Source of the DNA: Eudromia elegans
Lineage: Eukaryota > Chordata > Aves > Tinamiformes > Tinamidae
Assembly: GCA_003342815.1 (NCBI GenBank)
Contig: PTEX01000003.1
Location: 4,032,611 to 4,096,610 of the forward strand
DNA length: 64,000 bases
Reading direction: 5' to 3'
Shown here one piece after another: positions 1-13,412 of the stretch. The notes beneath the pieces were generated by a model. It searched no databases, was not told where the DNA came from, and saw only the letters and a program-made list of their open reading frames with translations. The translations under genes and the position numbers were made by a program. Numbering within the stretch: the stretch's first letter is position 1; every line of letters starts with the position of its first letter.

Positions 1-3000
1 CCCTAAGTTGGGCAAATTCTCTTTAAGAAGATATTTGGAGGGTATTTTCATGTAACTCAGCAAAACATATTCAGCTAGGACAAGCAATTATTAACAGGGA
101 ACTAAAATTTAAGATAGTGTGCCTTGGGATTTCACTATAGAGAAAGGATCAGAGAGAGATCTAAAAACAGGTCACCAAAATGGGAAAAGATTGATTATTT
201 CAGAAGATGGAAGACAATATCTCCAGAAAACTGCAGAAAAAGTCCAGGCAAGTTTCAATTTCTATCAGAATAGAAGACATCAAAGGATTGGATGAGTAAG
301 AGGAAAACACTCTAACTACACATTGTGAATATCAAAGCAGCATCAAAGATGTACAAGGTTGCAAGTACAAGGCCAGCAGAAGTTCAGCCAATTCCACAAG
401 TCTGTTATAGAGAAAACTACAGTGGAGTCTTCTCCCAACAGCTGTGTAATTTCTGTCACTACCACCTTTAACTCATTCATTATCTACCACGTGGATGGCC
501 AATGATCAGATGAAGGTCGTCATTCTTTTCCAGGCTAAATACAGATATTTTAGAAGCTCCCTTCATTTCTGCATCTCTCCCAGGCTTCCCAGGTCTCAGG
601 AAAAAAAAATACACTAAATAAATGGAAACCTACCTCACCAATTCTAATCAACACGCTTCTGTCATGCTCACCAAATGAACAAAGACCAAAATGACTCAGG
701 GAAGGAAAAAAAAGAAAATTCAGCTTTGAGCACAAGGAATAGTTCACACACCCAAAGCCTCTGGACTAGGATACGATAACTCACAATCCTGCACTTCCTC
801 TCTCTTTGGATTTGTCCTACTCCAAGGCCACACCAGTGGAAAGAAAGCTGAGCAGAGCTCAGCTCAGCTGATTATTTATTCATGTGTTAGAATTTGTTTT
901 TCTTTTTTAAGTAGTAGTTTGTTTAATAAGTTAGACAGACTAACAGAAGCAGGCAGAAAGTTACAAGAGACATAATGTGACAGCAAGTTTATCTCCTTGT
1001 CAATATTTTGCCATATTTGAAATATTTAAAATGTTGTTGAAGGAAATCTGGGAGTTATGTGATCAGCCATTCTGCAGTCAGCTGAACTTCTCTCTCAGGA
1101 AGATTTTGACGCTTTTAGACTACGTCTAAACTTTCCTTTCTTAGTTTATTTCAAACCATTACTCACGCTATGTGTAGACCTTTCGTCCTCCTCTACCACC
1201 AACCCACTCACTTCAGAAATATTTAACTATTCCATAATCGTTTCTCTCCTGCTATTCCCCATACTGCATTGCATTCTGTTAAAGTGATCAATATTATTCT
1301 TTTATAGGATTGAAAACTGGGACCTATAGACAGACTTCCAGTTGAAGCCCCATCTAACACACCTACATTTCAATAGTTACTTGTGCCTGCATTACCTGGT
1401 GGTGCGGCAGTTTCAGAGAATTCTATCCAGTCAATACAATGTGCTCAGGAAAAAAAAAGCGATTAAAATCATGGAAGTTCTGAAAAATATTCAGTTACAA
1501 ACTGGATAAAATTACAGAAAGGGATGGACGAAATGCACACAGAATATTTAAATCTAGCTGTTACCATCAGGAATAAAAGTTTTGAAGAGGATAGGTCATG
1601 ACAGAAAAAGAAGGCCAATGACAGAAGCCTGTGTAACCTATATTAGGTTAGTCAATTCATCAATCCTGCAAAAAATGCTAGCTGGGAGAGCAGACTTTAG
1701 TTTCAGAGCAACGGAAGAGTTAAAGAGACTCTCTGATTTATCAACTGTCGTTTCCCAGAATTTCAAAAACTTGGGTCTCATTTCCTCTCACAGTCTTCTG
1801 ACATTAGTTGTGTCTTTAATTTCCACGCACACATACTCTGAATCACATCTCTCTGCATCCTTTTTCTTTACTTCCCTTTGTATCCTCCTTTTTCCTGGCA
1901 TTCCTCATTCTGCAATTAACAGCAGATAAAGATAACTAATGATAGAGAAAAGGATTTCTCTTTCACTGCCCAACCATGTCACTCTCCATCCCTTAAATTC
2001 CTCTTAGAGAAATTAATCTCTCGACTTCTGTTAAGCAGCTTTCTGTACTTGTTCTAAACTTTGGAAGTTTTATTTCAAAATCTGTACTTCTAAATTTATA
2101 ATAAGATAGTTTTTAATTGTTCCCTATGTGTCATCCTTAATCCTCTCTTATCTTTAGTCTAGGCTGTAAATTCTTCGGGATAGTGACTACCCTGTTATTC
2201 TGAAAAACAAGCCTTGAAACCTTGGGATACTACGGACACAGCTACAACTCTCTCAATACAGCAAAATTAGAAGGGCAAATTATTATTTGTTCTAGATGAG
2301 GACACTATCCAGTCTTTTTTTCTTATTTTTGGACAGCATGTTTAGCAATTACCAAAGATTTCCAGAGACGATAACTGCACAAAGGTTGCAAGATTTGGAT
2401 ACCTGACCACAGACTTTGCAGTGCTTAAAGAACTCCATCTTTGGACCAGTGGAGAAGGAATCTTTTCAGCCACATCGACTACAGTGAAAACAACTAATCC
2501 CCTTCATCCATTCCATTGAGCTGATCATCTATTCAATGTCAAACTTTCAGTCCTTATGTTCAAGATGTTCAGAAAACTGAAGAGTTGACATAAAGTCCAC
2601 AGTCAGTGCTCTGACATATCCGCCCTTGGTGTAGTGTATCAACAGAATAGCACAGATGTTCAGGAGTCACCATCTACATTCAGTGTGACAGAGCATTTAT
2701 CATAAGCATCTGAAGTTATGATATAGGTAACTTCTCTTCTTGTTATTGAGAGAGAAACATGCTCAAGAGAGTAGGATCATTTTCAGAATAAAATACTTTC
2801 TTCCTGGGAAAGAGTATTAGTGTCTGACTCAGAGTATTAGTTCCTGACTCATAGAGTGCAAAGAGGTCTCGCTCCCACCACATTTGAGCACCTGTCAGTA
2901 CGGTGCTTTAGCTGGTCATTACTTACTACAATAACTAGCACACTCGCAACATTTATTACGATATACATGCAAACCATGCAGGTCTAAATCTCACCTCACT

Positions 3001-4321
3001 GTAGAAAACATCTTCCTTTTCAATAAAATGTTGCATTAGCTATGAAATATTCATCATCAATTGAATTTCCAAACAGCAAAACTTCAGTGGAAGAACACAG
3101 TAATGTTATACAGAGGCACATACACTTCATGTCTAAATTCAGAGATTGCATTCATCATACGCTTAAAGTTGCAGATCTTTCCCATCTCCTCCTTCAGGCT
3201 AAATATCATTTTTTCAAATATCTTCTCAAAAGTACTTTATCTCATCTAATAAAACTATATTAAGGCGAAACTGTATTTTACCTGATTTTGACACTGTCAG
3301 AGTTCATGATGTCAATATTTTCCAGCTATTAATACTACAGTTTAACCAAACAGGGTCAAAATGCAACTCACTAACACCTATTAATGCATCTTCTTACCTA
3401 TTCCCTGCATGTGCAATAGTTCTGGTATTTTGATAAGGTGATAAAAACATCTACCTGCTTTATCTCCCGAAGTCTCTTTACCAAAGTTTAGAAAGCAGAA
3501 GCTCCTCACATATTTCACTTGCTGTTACACATTCTATCAAACTAGGTCTGGTAAAGCTTTCTATTAAGTTTGTAATCGAATAATCAACGCAGCTCAAGAA
3601 TATGAATTCTGAGCTAATAACACCGGCTATATCAGCATGATTTTTTAACATGTTTTAACTAGCAACCCTGTGTTCCTATTATTTCTCTTTAAGTCTCCTA
3701 GCTTTACAAGCACAACCTGCTTGAAATAGTCCTAGGAAAAGAACCAATTACCTCAACAGTCATTTGCACACATATCTGCTAATAACTTTGGAAAGTCTGA
3801 AGTTATATTTCACCATGGTTCTTTTCAAACATTCCCCAAAGAGAGCAGCAAAACCTTTTTTTTTTTTTAAAATCATTCTACTTTGTCCACATCATATCAT
3901 GGTCATCTGCCTTTCTGTAATTTTGTTTTTAATTCTTTATAAACAATTTATAGAAGAAGAGCAATTCCCATGATCAGATTTTTAAATATAGATGTAATCT
4001 TTTGTGCACGGCTAGTCACTATATTATACGAACCACAAAACTCTCACCCAGTTTTTAGAAAGCTCTCCACTGGAACACATGACAAAAAGACTCCAGTGCA
4101 GTCCAGACTGTACAGTTTCTGCGTGGGGGACAAAGTGAAAACTCAGCATAATTTTCTGCCTTTTATTATAAAGATATCACATTTAATTAAGCTTCTTTAT
4201 AAACCTTCCGAATGGACACAATATTGGCAAAACCCAAATAAGGCACCAGTCGCTACAAATAATCCCTTTGATTTCCTCCCCTGCCTACGCTAGCTGCTAG
4301 ATGTAATTCATTCCTGAAAGC

Positions 4322-4440
4322 ATCGCGGGCTGCAGCCCCCAGCGCGAACAAAGCCGGCGCGCTCTGCGCCTTGCTGCAAGGCCCAGGGACATGGAGAGCC
4401 TGGCACTGCTACAAAGCGCAGGCAGAACGGACGCAGTCTA
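4322..4440. promoter_or_regulatory. CpG-dense spot, possible regulatory element
   Basis: About ten CpG dinucleotides occur in roughly 120 bases (CATCGCGGG, CCAGCGCGAAC, CCGGCGCGCTCTGCGCC and others) inside a strongly AT-rich intron where CpG is otherwise scarce. It is too short for a classical CpG island. It could be an intronic enhancer or alternative promoter, or part of a young insertion that has not lost its CpGs. Confidence 0.25.
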
Positions 4441-5751
4441 AACAGACAGGCCTGTTGGGTTTCTGTTCCCCAACTGCTGAACGCTGCACTGAAGTCTATG
4501 AACCGTGTTTGCTGGCTCGAAATAGCCCAAATAGCACGTTTTGAAGTCCACTTTCTACCGACTTAGACACACCGTCCCTCAACAAACTCTAAGCAAATAC
4601 ATTCATAAAACAGCCCTCAGGAGAACAACTGTTAAATATTCTATATATATGAAAGGACTTTAGCTGAAAGTGCAAAAAGCCTGAAGGAAAATGTGACTGG
4701 CACAAATGAAGTCAGGAAATCATGAATCAGGGCACTGCTGGTAGTTCTGCTTGAACAACATGGGCTGAGCAATTCTAGATCAGGTACTCTGGATGAATCT
4801 TGAAATTCTTAATACATATCCTAATCTGACAGAATATGAAAAACAGTTTAGGAGAAAACAAAATAAAACAAACAACAACAAGTCCCTAGAAGCCTGTTTA
4901 ATAAGTGTTATACTACACGTATAAGAGACTACCTGCCTGTCATAGTTAGAGTCTAACTATGGCTTCCTGCTAACCTACCTGAATTCTGCTCACTAGGACA
5001 CTACGGGTTGCTAGACTTTTCCAAGCTAGCCACGGAGCAGCGCTGGTGTGACCGTGCTCTCCTCCTCCCTGCCAGCTTCACAGTGTTCAGGCCCAGCTTC
5101 ACAGCCCTGCTCCAGGGGTATCAGTCACCTCAGGCTCACAAGCCCGCTCTACGGCGATTTCAACACCAGAACGGGATCAAGAAAGAAAGAAAGGCATGTG
5201 TTTCCTCAGCAGAATTACTTGTGGGTTCTTACTAAATCTATTGCTTTATCATGTCCAAAATCTATGTAACATCCCAAGTCTCCTGCTCTTCACCCAGTAA
5301 AATGACTTATCCCAGAACAAAATCCTACATTAGCTTGTTGCCTACCGAAAGATCAATTCAAAATATTTACATCCACTTGAAAAACTTGTTATTGTTATTT
5401 TCTTTCTATCCTGTTCCTTTTTTTCTTTTTCCCTCTTTTTGGCAATTCACAAGTTACTAAATCAGTAATTTATTAATCATTCTGTCTAGCCCAGTAACTG
5501 TTGCACAAAATGCGCTAGAAGTCAGACACTATTCTTCTCTTGAGCTGTTTTTCCCTTGGTACACAGCAATCTATTTAAAGCATGTAGAAACTAGCTAGTG
5601 AAAGGTTTACAATTTTTTTTTTTTTTAATCTTTAAAAGAGCTTTAGCTCCTGAGTATAGTGCCACTAAGAACCTCTTTCACATACGCTTTTAAGCAAGAT
5701 AGTAAATTAAAACTACTTTCAATTGCAGTACTTTTGATCTCTCCATATATT

Positions 5752-5783
5752 TTTTATATATATATCTATCTATATATCTATCT
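5752..5783. repeat. TA/TCTA microsatellite
   Basis: Short TATATA tract followed by interrupted TATC units. Confidence 0.85.
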
Positions 5784-8700
5784 CAAAAGCTGAGAAAGAG
5801 CCTCACAGGTTCAGAGGAAAGCTCTTCGCATTTACAAATAGATCATATGTTCAGTTAACAGAAGAAAACACACAACAGTGGTAATAGTACCATAAACGGG
5901 AAATAAATGCCCCAGCAAACAAAGAGTGAATCTAAGTTTGATTTCGTTATGTGAATTGTTCCTATCGCATCCTCTTGAGGAAATAGCTTTATAAGCGTTA
6001 ATTAAAATGGAGTTTGAAGACATAAGAGTGGTTATTAGATATAATTTTTAAAAACTCTCTACTAAGTAGTTGAGCATGGTCAGAATTTCAAAAATTATTT
6101 GCCTTAGTTATTTTTTGGTAAATATGTGCTCTAGCTCATTCCCAGCTCTGATGACATTCATTGAATATCTCACTGATTATATCACAAGAAACTATAACGC
6201 CAAGTCTAGCTATTTATATAAATATACAAGTACATATTTATAGATACTTGCAATATCACGCACACAAGTATAGCATCTTAAACAGAAACATTTATCACAA
6301 AATTTTCCAACCCTTCTTGGAGTATGCAGCCTGAAGTTAACAAAAATATTTTAGTGCAGAACATTCATTTCCAGCCCATCAAATGTTTTTCCTGAAAGTG
6401 TGTAAGCTGTGTGAAGTGTGTAAATGCACAGGCTATGCAACACAAAACTTCCAGTAACCAAAAAAAAGGATTCAGCTCATATGGCGTTATTTTTAATAAA
6501 AGCAAGTTTAGAATCGTTTTTTCTTGATATTTAACATCCACATCATCACTGTACCTCCCATAACTGGAAAAAAAAAAAAATCTTTCCCTCCTAGTCTTCT
6601 TTCCAAGAAAGTAAGTAAATAACTTAATTCACTTGCAGGTTTGCTTCCTTGGAAAAAGGAATATGCAATCAAAAGGGAAGGATAACATTGAAATAAATGG
6701 ACATGCAGCCTTTTTCTTCGAAAGATACTATTTCATCATTTATACTTAATTCCCTTGAAAGTTGTCTCTTAGTTGTGCAGCAGATGACAGAGGCTTTGAA
6801 AAGTATATTTAAAAATGGAGCCATGTAGAGCATTGAAGCTATGGTGCAAACATCAGACCTTGCCTCTGTATTCTGGAGGAATCTACAGCAGTCAGCACAA
6901 CACCGAGATGGCAACTCAGCAGATGTTGTGTGTTACTCGCTGAGACATTGACAGCTTTTTCATTTCCAATTACAAAATAAGATGAAACATAGAGATCATC
7001 ACAAGTCATGAATCTGCCCTACTTAGTCTGTCAGCAAGTTTAAGCCAGTGTTTAATCGCATCATGAATATTTGAGTTACCATAAGTACTACAAAATCCAA
7101 AAGATCCCCCAGGCAAAGGAATGACTTCATCCAAGGGTTGAACTTGCAAGCTTCAATAGGGGAGCTGCATTTCTTCTTACTTGAGGGGTCCTGTACATGA
7201 AACCTCCCACGGATAGCTGTGCTGGACTGCAGCCTTCCATAAGCATATATGGGGGGTACAGGGAAAGGACAAATAACAAACCGCTGCAAGCACAGAAAGC
7301 AAAGACAAAGACTCTGGAATAGAGGGTCAAAGAAAAGCTTGGATGAGCTCTTAGAAGCCACCTCCTATAGATATGCTGTAGCTTTGTTATAATGTGTTCT
7401 ATCATGGAAGAAGAACACAGTTATTGAATTCAAACTCTTCATCTTGTGTTTTCAGATATGACCAGTCCAGAAAACGAAAGAGTAGTAGGGAAGAATAATA
7501 CCTTGAGTCTAACTAAATCAATTGTTCACAACTCAATACATATTTTCTATAGAAGACGAAAGACTTACAGATCCTTCAGAAGGTCTTTTTTTGCTCATCT
7601 GAACGATCCTCTGCCAAACTCACTTTCATCCAGCTGATCTTGGTTCATGAGCTGAGCTCATCTAGGCATAAGATCACCTTGGTCCTACTGCTATAGAAAT
7701 ACATGGTGAGAAATATACAGACCTATGTCACTCACATACTGCTATTTAAGTCTATAGTGTCCTAACAGTTCATCCCATCACTGTCCGGGGTTGTATGAAA
7801 GCAGGCAGAGAGAACTGAACGTTGAGGGTTTGATTACCCCTCACTGCTCATATGAACTACTTCGGGAAGGACATAGTGTTTCTGTAGAAAAAAAAATAGA
7901 AAGACTTGGATGGCCTCTCTTAACTACTGACTTTGCGATAGAGGTGGACTCTCTGCCCACAGACTTTGCTAATATCCCTTTGAATATCTCTGGTTCTGTT
8001 TGGGAAGTAGAGGTTCAGCACAGAGCAGAAGCAAACACCTAAATGTCTGAAGGCAAAACTATTCTCTGAATACTTTCCTCTTCTGCCTCCTAGTTGGACC
8101 TTCCAGCACGTTACTCGGAGGCAACGTAATAATAGTGGGTAGCAAAGGCAAATCCCTGTAGGTCATCTTTAAAGTAATCAGAGAACAATTATTTTAAGTC
8201 TGCAATTGAAACAAATGTGTCTCACACAGCTAATACTGCATGGCTAACATCAAGTGGTCAACAGAAGAGGAAAAAGCCTTTTTAGAAACAATCAGCGACA
8301 AATCCTGATCTGTAGTTGGTTTCCTTTTTAACCAACATTTGCCACTGCACAGTCAGAATCCAACATAAAGCTCAACATAAAACAACACTAGAGGATGGCA
8401 TATTCGCCATGTATGCAGGGACTCCGTGGGGTAAGGCAGAGCAGACTTTACTGGTTAAAGCATCCCAGAAGAGCATTCCCACCAGCACCATCTTGAACCA
8501 TTACTGCTCCCCATGCAATCCCAGTCTTCAGACCTGCACAGCACTTCCTTCCTCTTCCTTACATTGTAGTCCTACTACAACTGGACTCATTTTGTGGTCC
8601 ACCCAAAAGGTCCCAAACACTTGATATTTCACAGGCAGCAGCGCAAGAATCTCAGTCACACAGACCTAAAAAAATCATTCCTGCATTTAATTCCAAACAA

Positions 8701-10817
8701 ATGGAGGAAGAGGAAAGAGTCGTCACACCACTTCAAAAAGGGAGTGAGTATTCCAGATGGTGGAGATGAAAAATCTGCAGGCAGGCTGTTGATTTAAGAT
8801 GACAGAATGTGAGCGAGGGGGAGCTAGAAATCCGGTTTCTCCACCGACGCAGTGGTTATTGTTGTAATGGTGAAGGTTGTACCTCCGGGTGAGAGACTGA
8901 AATGGTTGGTCACATTACAGTATCCTGAACTCATGTTTGCTTTGCTTTTGCAAACTTGGGATAGGTTGATTACACAGAAAGTCTTTTTAGTAATCAAAAT
9001 TAAATATCTGTGTGTCATTTATTATGAATGTGAAAACAGACACATAGTGGATCACAGATCGAATTATCTTTGTTTTCTGTAATATCATTTTTCCTTATTT
9101 TTTATTCTTGAAAGAACATTATAAAAAGAACACAAGAAAAATGAAAAAAAGGTTAGATACTTTCAGATGCCTTTTCAAAGCTGAAAGGTAGAATATCCTT
9201 TAAATATATGTATTCTCTCTGTAACATTTTAGATTCATTGTTTTTATATCAATCCTATGTATTGACAAACATCTAATGAATTCCAATTTCATCTGCAAGA
9301 CAAAATCTTAAAAGATGGTGTTAAATCTGCAAGAGAAAATTATTTTGTTTTTAGGCAAGGGTTTGATATTACAGTAAATCTATTTCTGAGCTAATGCAGA
9401 GTAAATGAAGAGAGTTGGAAAAACAGCAGGAGTTCTTCACAGGAACATCCAGAGAACTTTGGATGAATGTAGCTATTTTAATTACTAAATGAGTACATCA
9501 GTTCTAAAGCAATTACACAAGTATTATGCCAAATGTACAAGACAAATAATTTGTGTGGAATCTCATTTGATAGTGTTTATAAAACCTGCAGTGGGTTTAC
9601 CAAGGGCAAGAGGGACAGAAATGACACTATTCTCCACCACAGGAGAGAGGAGACAAATGTTTTGAGTTTCAGGATGGGAAAGACACCGGTTGCCACTCTA
9701 GTCCTGCTCCAGGTCAGCATCACATTCAAACAGTAACGCAGTCTAAGGCCTTTGGTGCTGTCTTTAGTCATCACATGCAACAAATTCATTTAGTTGCACA
9801 TGGTTCAGCATCCCAATGGTAAACTGGTATCAACAACTACAGCCCACATCGTCATCAAATTGGGTGATTTGGGGCAAAGAAAAAGCAGCAGTTCTCTGCT
9901 TCCAAAATTCAACAAGAGATTTTAAAGTGATCAAAAAGGTAATCTTATTGAAAGTAGCCCATCCAGTACCTTCCTGCAAACACTTTAGGAGAAGAAACTC
10001 TTATCTATTCCACAAAGATATATTTAAATGAAAATGCAATTACAAAGAAGATTCCTTTAAAAATACTGAGCTTATGTCTACACTTAACCCAGCAGCTTCA
10101 AAAATTTCAGCAACAGTGGACATAGGCATCTAAAATTATTGCCATGTATGTGCTGTTTCCACAACTTTTGGTAGCTTTGGAAAAAACTGCATTAAGTGAT
10201 TCTGCGTTCAGCAGGGAAAGGTTTTGTTGCAGTGGATGATGGGTAGTAGTTGTTTTTTTAACATACACAATCTTTCCCAATTAGGGAAAAAGCTTTCTGT
10301 TAGAAAACCAAACTGAATTTTCCTTGTGCTTTCAATGTAAACTCAGATTCCTTTAATAAAATCTAACTTAGCAGCAAATGATTTCATTTGGCAGACGTGC
10401 AAACTATGTATTTTCCCATATACATATTAGCTAATGGATCTTAAATAGCTAACGTTCATGCTTCATGGTAGGGCATAATCCTATGCTTGCCGGTCACAAG
10501 AGCCGTTTTAAACGTGCTGCACAGATAATTAGAAAAACAAAACATCTCTTCAGTGCCCAGGCCTTTGAAAGAAACTTCAGAATCCGCAGCAGCAATTACA
10601 GCATGAGAACGACCAGACACTCTCTCAGCAGCCTGAGCTTTCTGCACTCACAAAAGATTGCCTAGATGCCTCCTCTCTCCCCTATACAAACACCCACTTC
10701 ACATGTCACCCTTCATCCCTCAGTTCGTGGAATTGCCTAAAACATGATGGCTTGCATGGCAGGAGAGCTCTTCCAAGCAAAAGCTTTTTGGCATCACTTC
10801 AGAATCAAAACATCAAT

Positions 10818-10870
10818 ATCACAGAATCATTATGCTCCGAAAAGACCTTCAAGATCATCGAGTCCCACTG
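10818..10870 (-). mobile_element. CR1 terminal fragment
   Basis: The plus strand reads ATCACAGAATCAT, then GAAAAGACCTTCAAGATCAT and CGAGTCC, the reverse complement of the last bases of a CR1 3' UTR and its octamer. Only about 50 bases are recognisable; the adjoining sequence to about 10980 may be older CR1 DNA but I cannot align it. Confidence 0.75.
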
Positions 10871-12088
10871 TACTTTTATGCCACGGCTCCTCTCTTCCTG
10901 TGGTGCCCGTAAAGCTCCGAATGCTTCACAACTGCTTCCAGCAGACATGGGGAGGTCCCTGTATGGCCCACCCTAGCAGAGGCTTCTCTTCTCTCTCATT
11001 GACCTGCCAACCAGGACAATTTCACGGAAACATATAATACTAAAGCATGATGCGATCTTATAAAATCATTCAGCTGAACTCCACTGCACAGCTGAGATCA
11101 AGCACACACTTCAGAAACACTGCCAGCAAAGACCTACTTTGTTCCCAGACACCTTTCCGTGCCTGGGAAGCAATACATGTGCTTCTGAAACCTTCCTACA
11201 TGATGCTTCCCTACTCTATCACCAGGGTGGTTTTTTTTTTTTCTGTTTGGGGTTTTTTTTTTTCATATTTTCTGTGATATAAACTCATTTCTTACCCTAC
11301 TTGCCTACCCAAGGAAGAGCAATTAAACTACTGTTAGGCTACGTTACAGTAGCCTCTTAAACACCCCCAAAACTCATTTTTCTCTTCTAAACTACATAAA
11401 CCCTGGTTTCTCAGCCTTTCTGTATATGCCATCACTTCTGACCCTCATTTCCCATGGGGCACCCAAAATTGAACCTAGATTTCTTTATCTGGAGGAAACA
11501 CTCCATAGTGCCTAAAATAACAGAATAAACTGCCTTCCTTGTCTACCATTTAAAACAACCATGGGATATACTCCTTACACTCTTGCCATTTTATGCAATG
11601 AATTTTTGCAATTGCATTTTATGCAATGAAACTGCGTTACTGACTCTATGGTTTGTGGTGTATGATGTCCCCTCTACCTCTTTCTCATTTATATTGTCCA
11701 GTAGAACAGATATTTCCCTTTCTGTAATTGCATATTCAATTTCTTCTTCTTGAAGGCAAGTACATCAACACTGATCATTTTAACTTGTCAATATTATTCT
11801 GAATCTTTGTACTGTCCCATAAAATATTTAATACTTCATCTTTGTGATCCTGGCAAATTCATACCACATTCTACATTCCCTCACTTTTCCAGAATCAATA
11901 GAATTAGATAACTCTGAAATGAGACCTAAACCGTTTCTTGACTCTTATTCACAGAATTTGAGAAAAAAAAAGTCATATATTAAGCAAAATTGATACACAA
12001 GTAATTTGAGCCTTAGCCTTTAACTTTGTGCAACTAATAATGTCATCTATTCTGACAGGCTGTTTACACTGTAAATGTAACAAAAAAA

Positions 12089-12141
12089 TATGAAAAATGT
12101 GTTATATATTTTATGTGTTATGAAAAATGTGTTATATATTT
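12089..12141. repeat. 23-bp tandem duplication, period 30
   Basis: The same 23-base string beginning TATGAAAAATGTG occurs at 12089-12111 and 12119-12141 without differences. Confidence 0.95.
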
Positions 12142-13383
12142 ATCCTTACGTATTTTGATACAATTCAGAACATTAATAAATTGTTTAAAATTATTTATAT
12201 TTAGTTGTATCTCTTTTCTGAAATTCAGCACTTAAATTTGTCTATGCAATGCTGTATTACCTAACCAAATTAATCAATGAAAAAGTAAATGCATTGTATT
12301 CAGTGAGTAAGGGTGTAATCCAATTATCTTTTCTAATTTATTTGAAAGTCAGAAACTCTAGTGAATGAGGAGAAAAAAAAAGAAGGGATTTTCAGTCTGA
12401 GTCTTGCTATAAATAGGGTTATTAACTGTAGTCTATTTATATGCACAGTATAACAGCTGCAGACTTCCATTAAGACTTGCAGAACGTGTGTTAAAAGATA
12501 GTTAAATAAAGTTCCCCTGAATATTATTCCATTTAAATTAACAGTTCCTTTAAACACTTAAACACATAAGCGGAGGTGAATGAACTTCAAGCAGAAAATA
12601 TATACCCAAGACCTCAGAATCTCTCAGTTTAGGTTTACAGTGAAAAGAAACAAATCACAGAAGCAGAATACGCCAACAGATGCAGTATCTGCTCATAAGA
12701 CCAGACAGGGAGGGACATACTTGTCAACAGTTCAAGATCTTGTTTTCCCTCCTCTTCACAAAGAATAAGTTAATCTCAGGTCCTATACCTGATTGCTTGA
12801 AAGGAGGAAAACAACAGGGGAGGAGGGTCTTCATATTTCAAAAAAACACCTCATGCTTGTGTTATTTAAGAGTTGAGTAATCATTCTGTTGACAAGAAGC
12901 TGGACGACACATATTTCCCACATGGAAGAGGAGAGTATGCTCTACCATGCTGAACTGCAAGCCACAGAAGCTATCCTAAAACTATCATACTCACAGCAAC
13001 AAATTCCATTAGAGGGAAGCAGTATTATTTTATGAAATACCTTCTCCTACAAGCAGCACATTAAATTTGGCATATGCAGAGGATGAGAAAAATCTTTGTC
13101 CAGCTGATTTGACTGAAGGCAGAAGTTAAGCCAAACAGTAATTAGACCAGGCAGACAATTAAAAGAAATGTCAGAATTCTACGTGATACTGAAGTACTAA
13201 CACAATATTATTCTTTTTCCTCATTGACTTCAAATACTTAAAACACAAGGAAAATTTTGCTTACTTTTCCGCACACTAAGAAAAATTGTTGATTCAGTGC
13301 AATTTCTAAAGCACTATGGTTACAGAGTAATATCTCATCTGATATCATGATATTATTCCATTCTCCACCCTGTGTATGATCTT

Positions 13384-13412
13384 ATATTTTATATATATAT
13401 ATACACACACAC
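13384..13412. repeat. TA then CA dinucleotide tract
   Basis: About seven TA units run straight into about five CA units. Confidence 0.9.
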
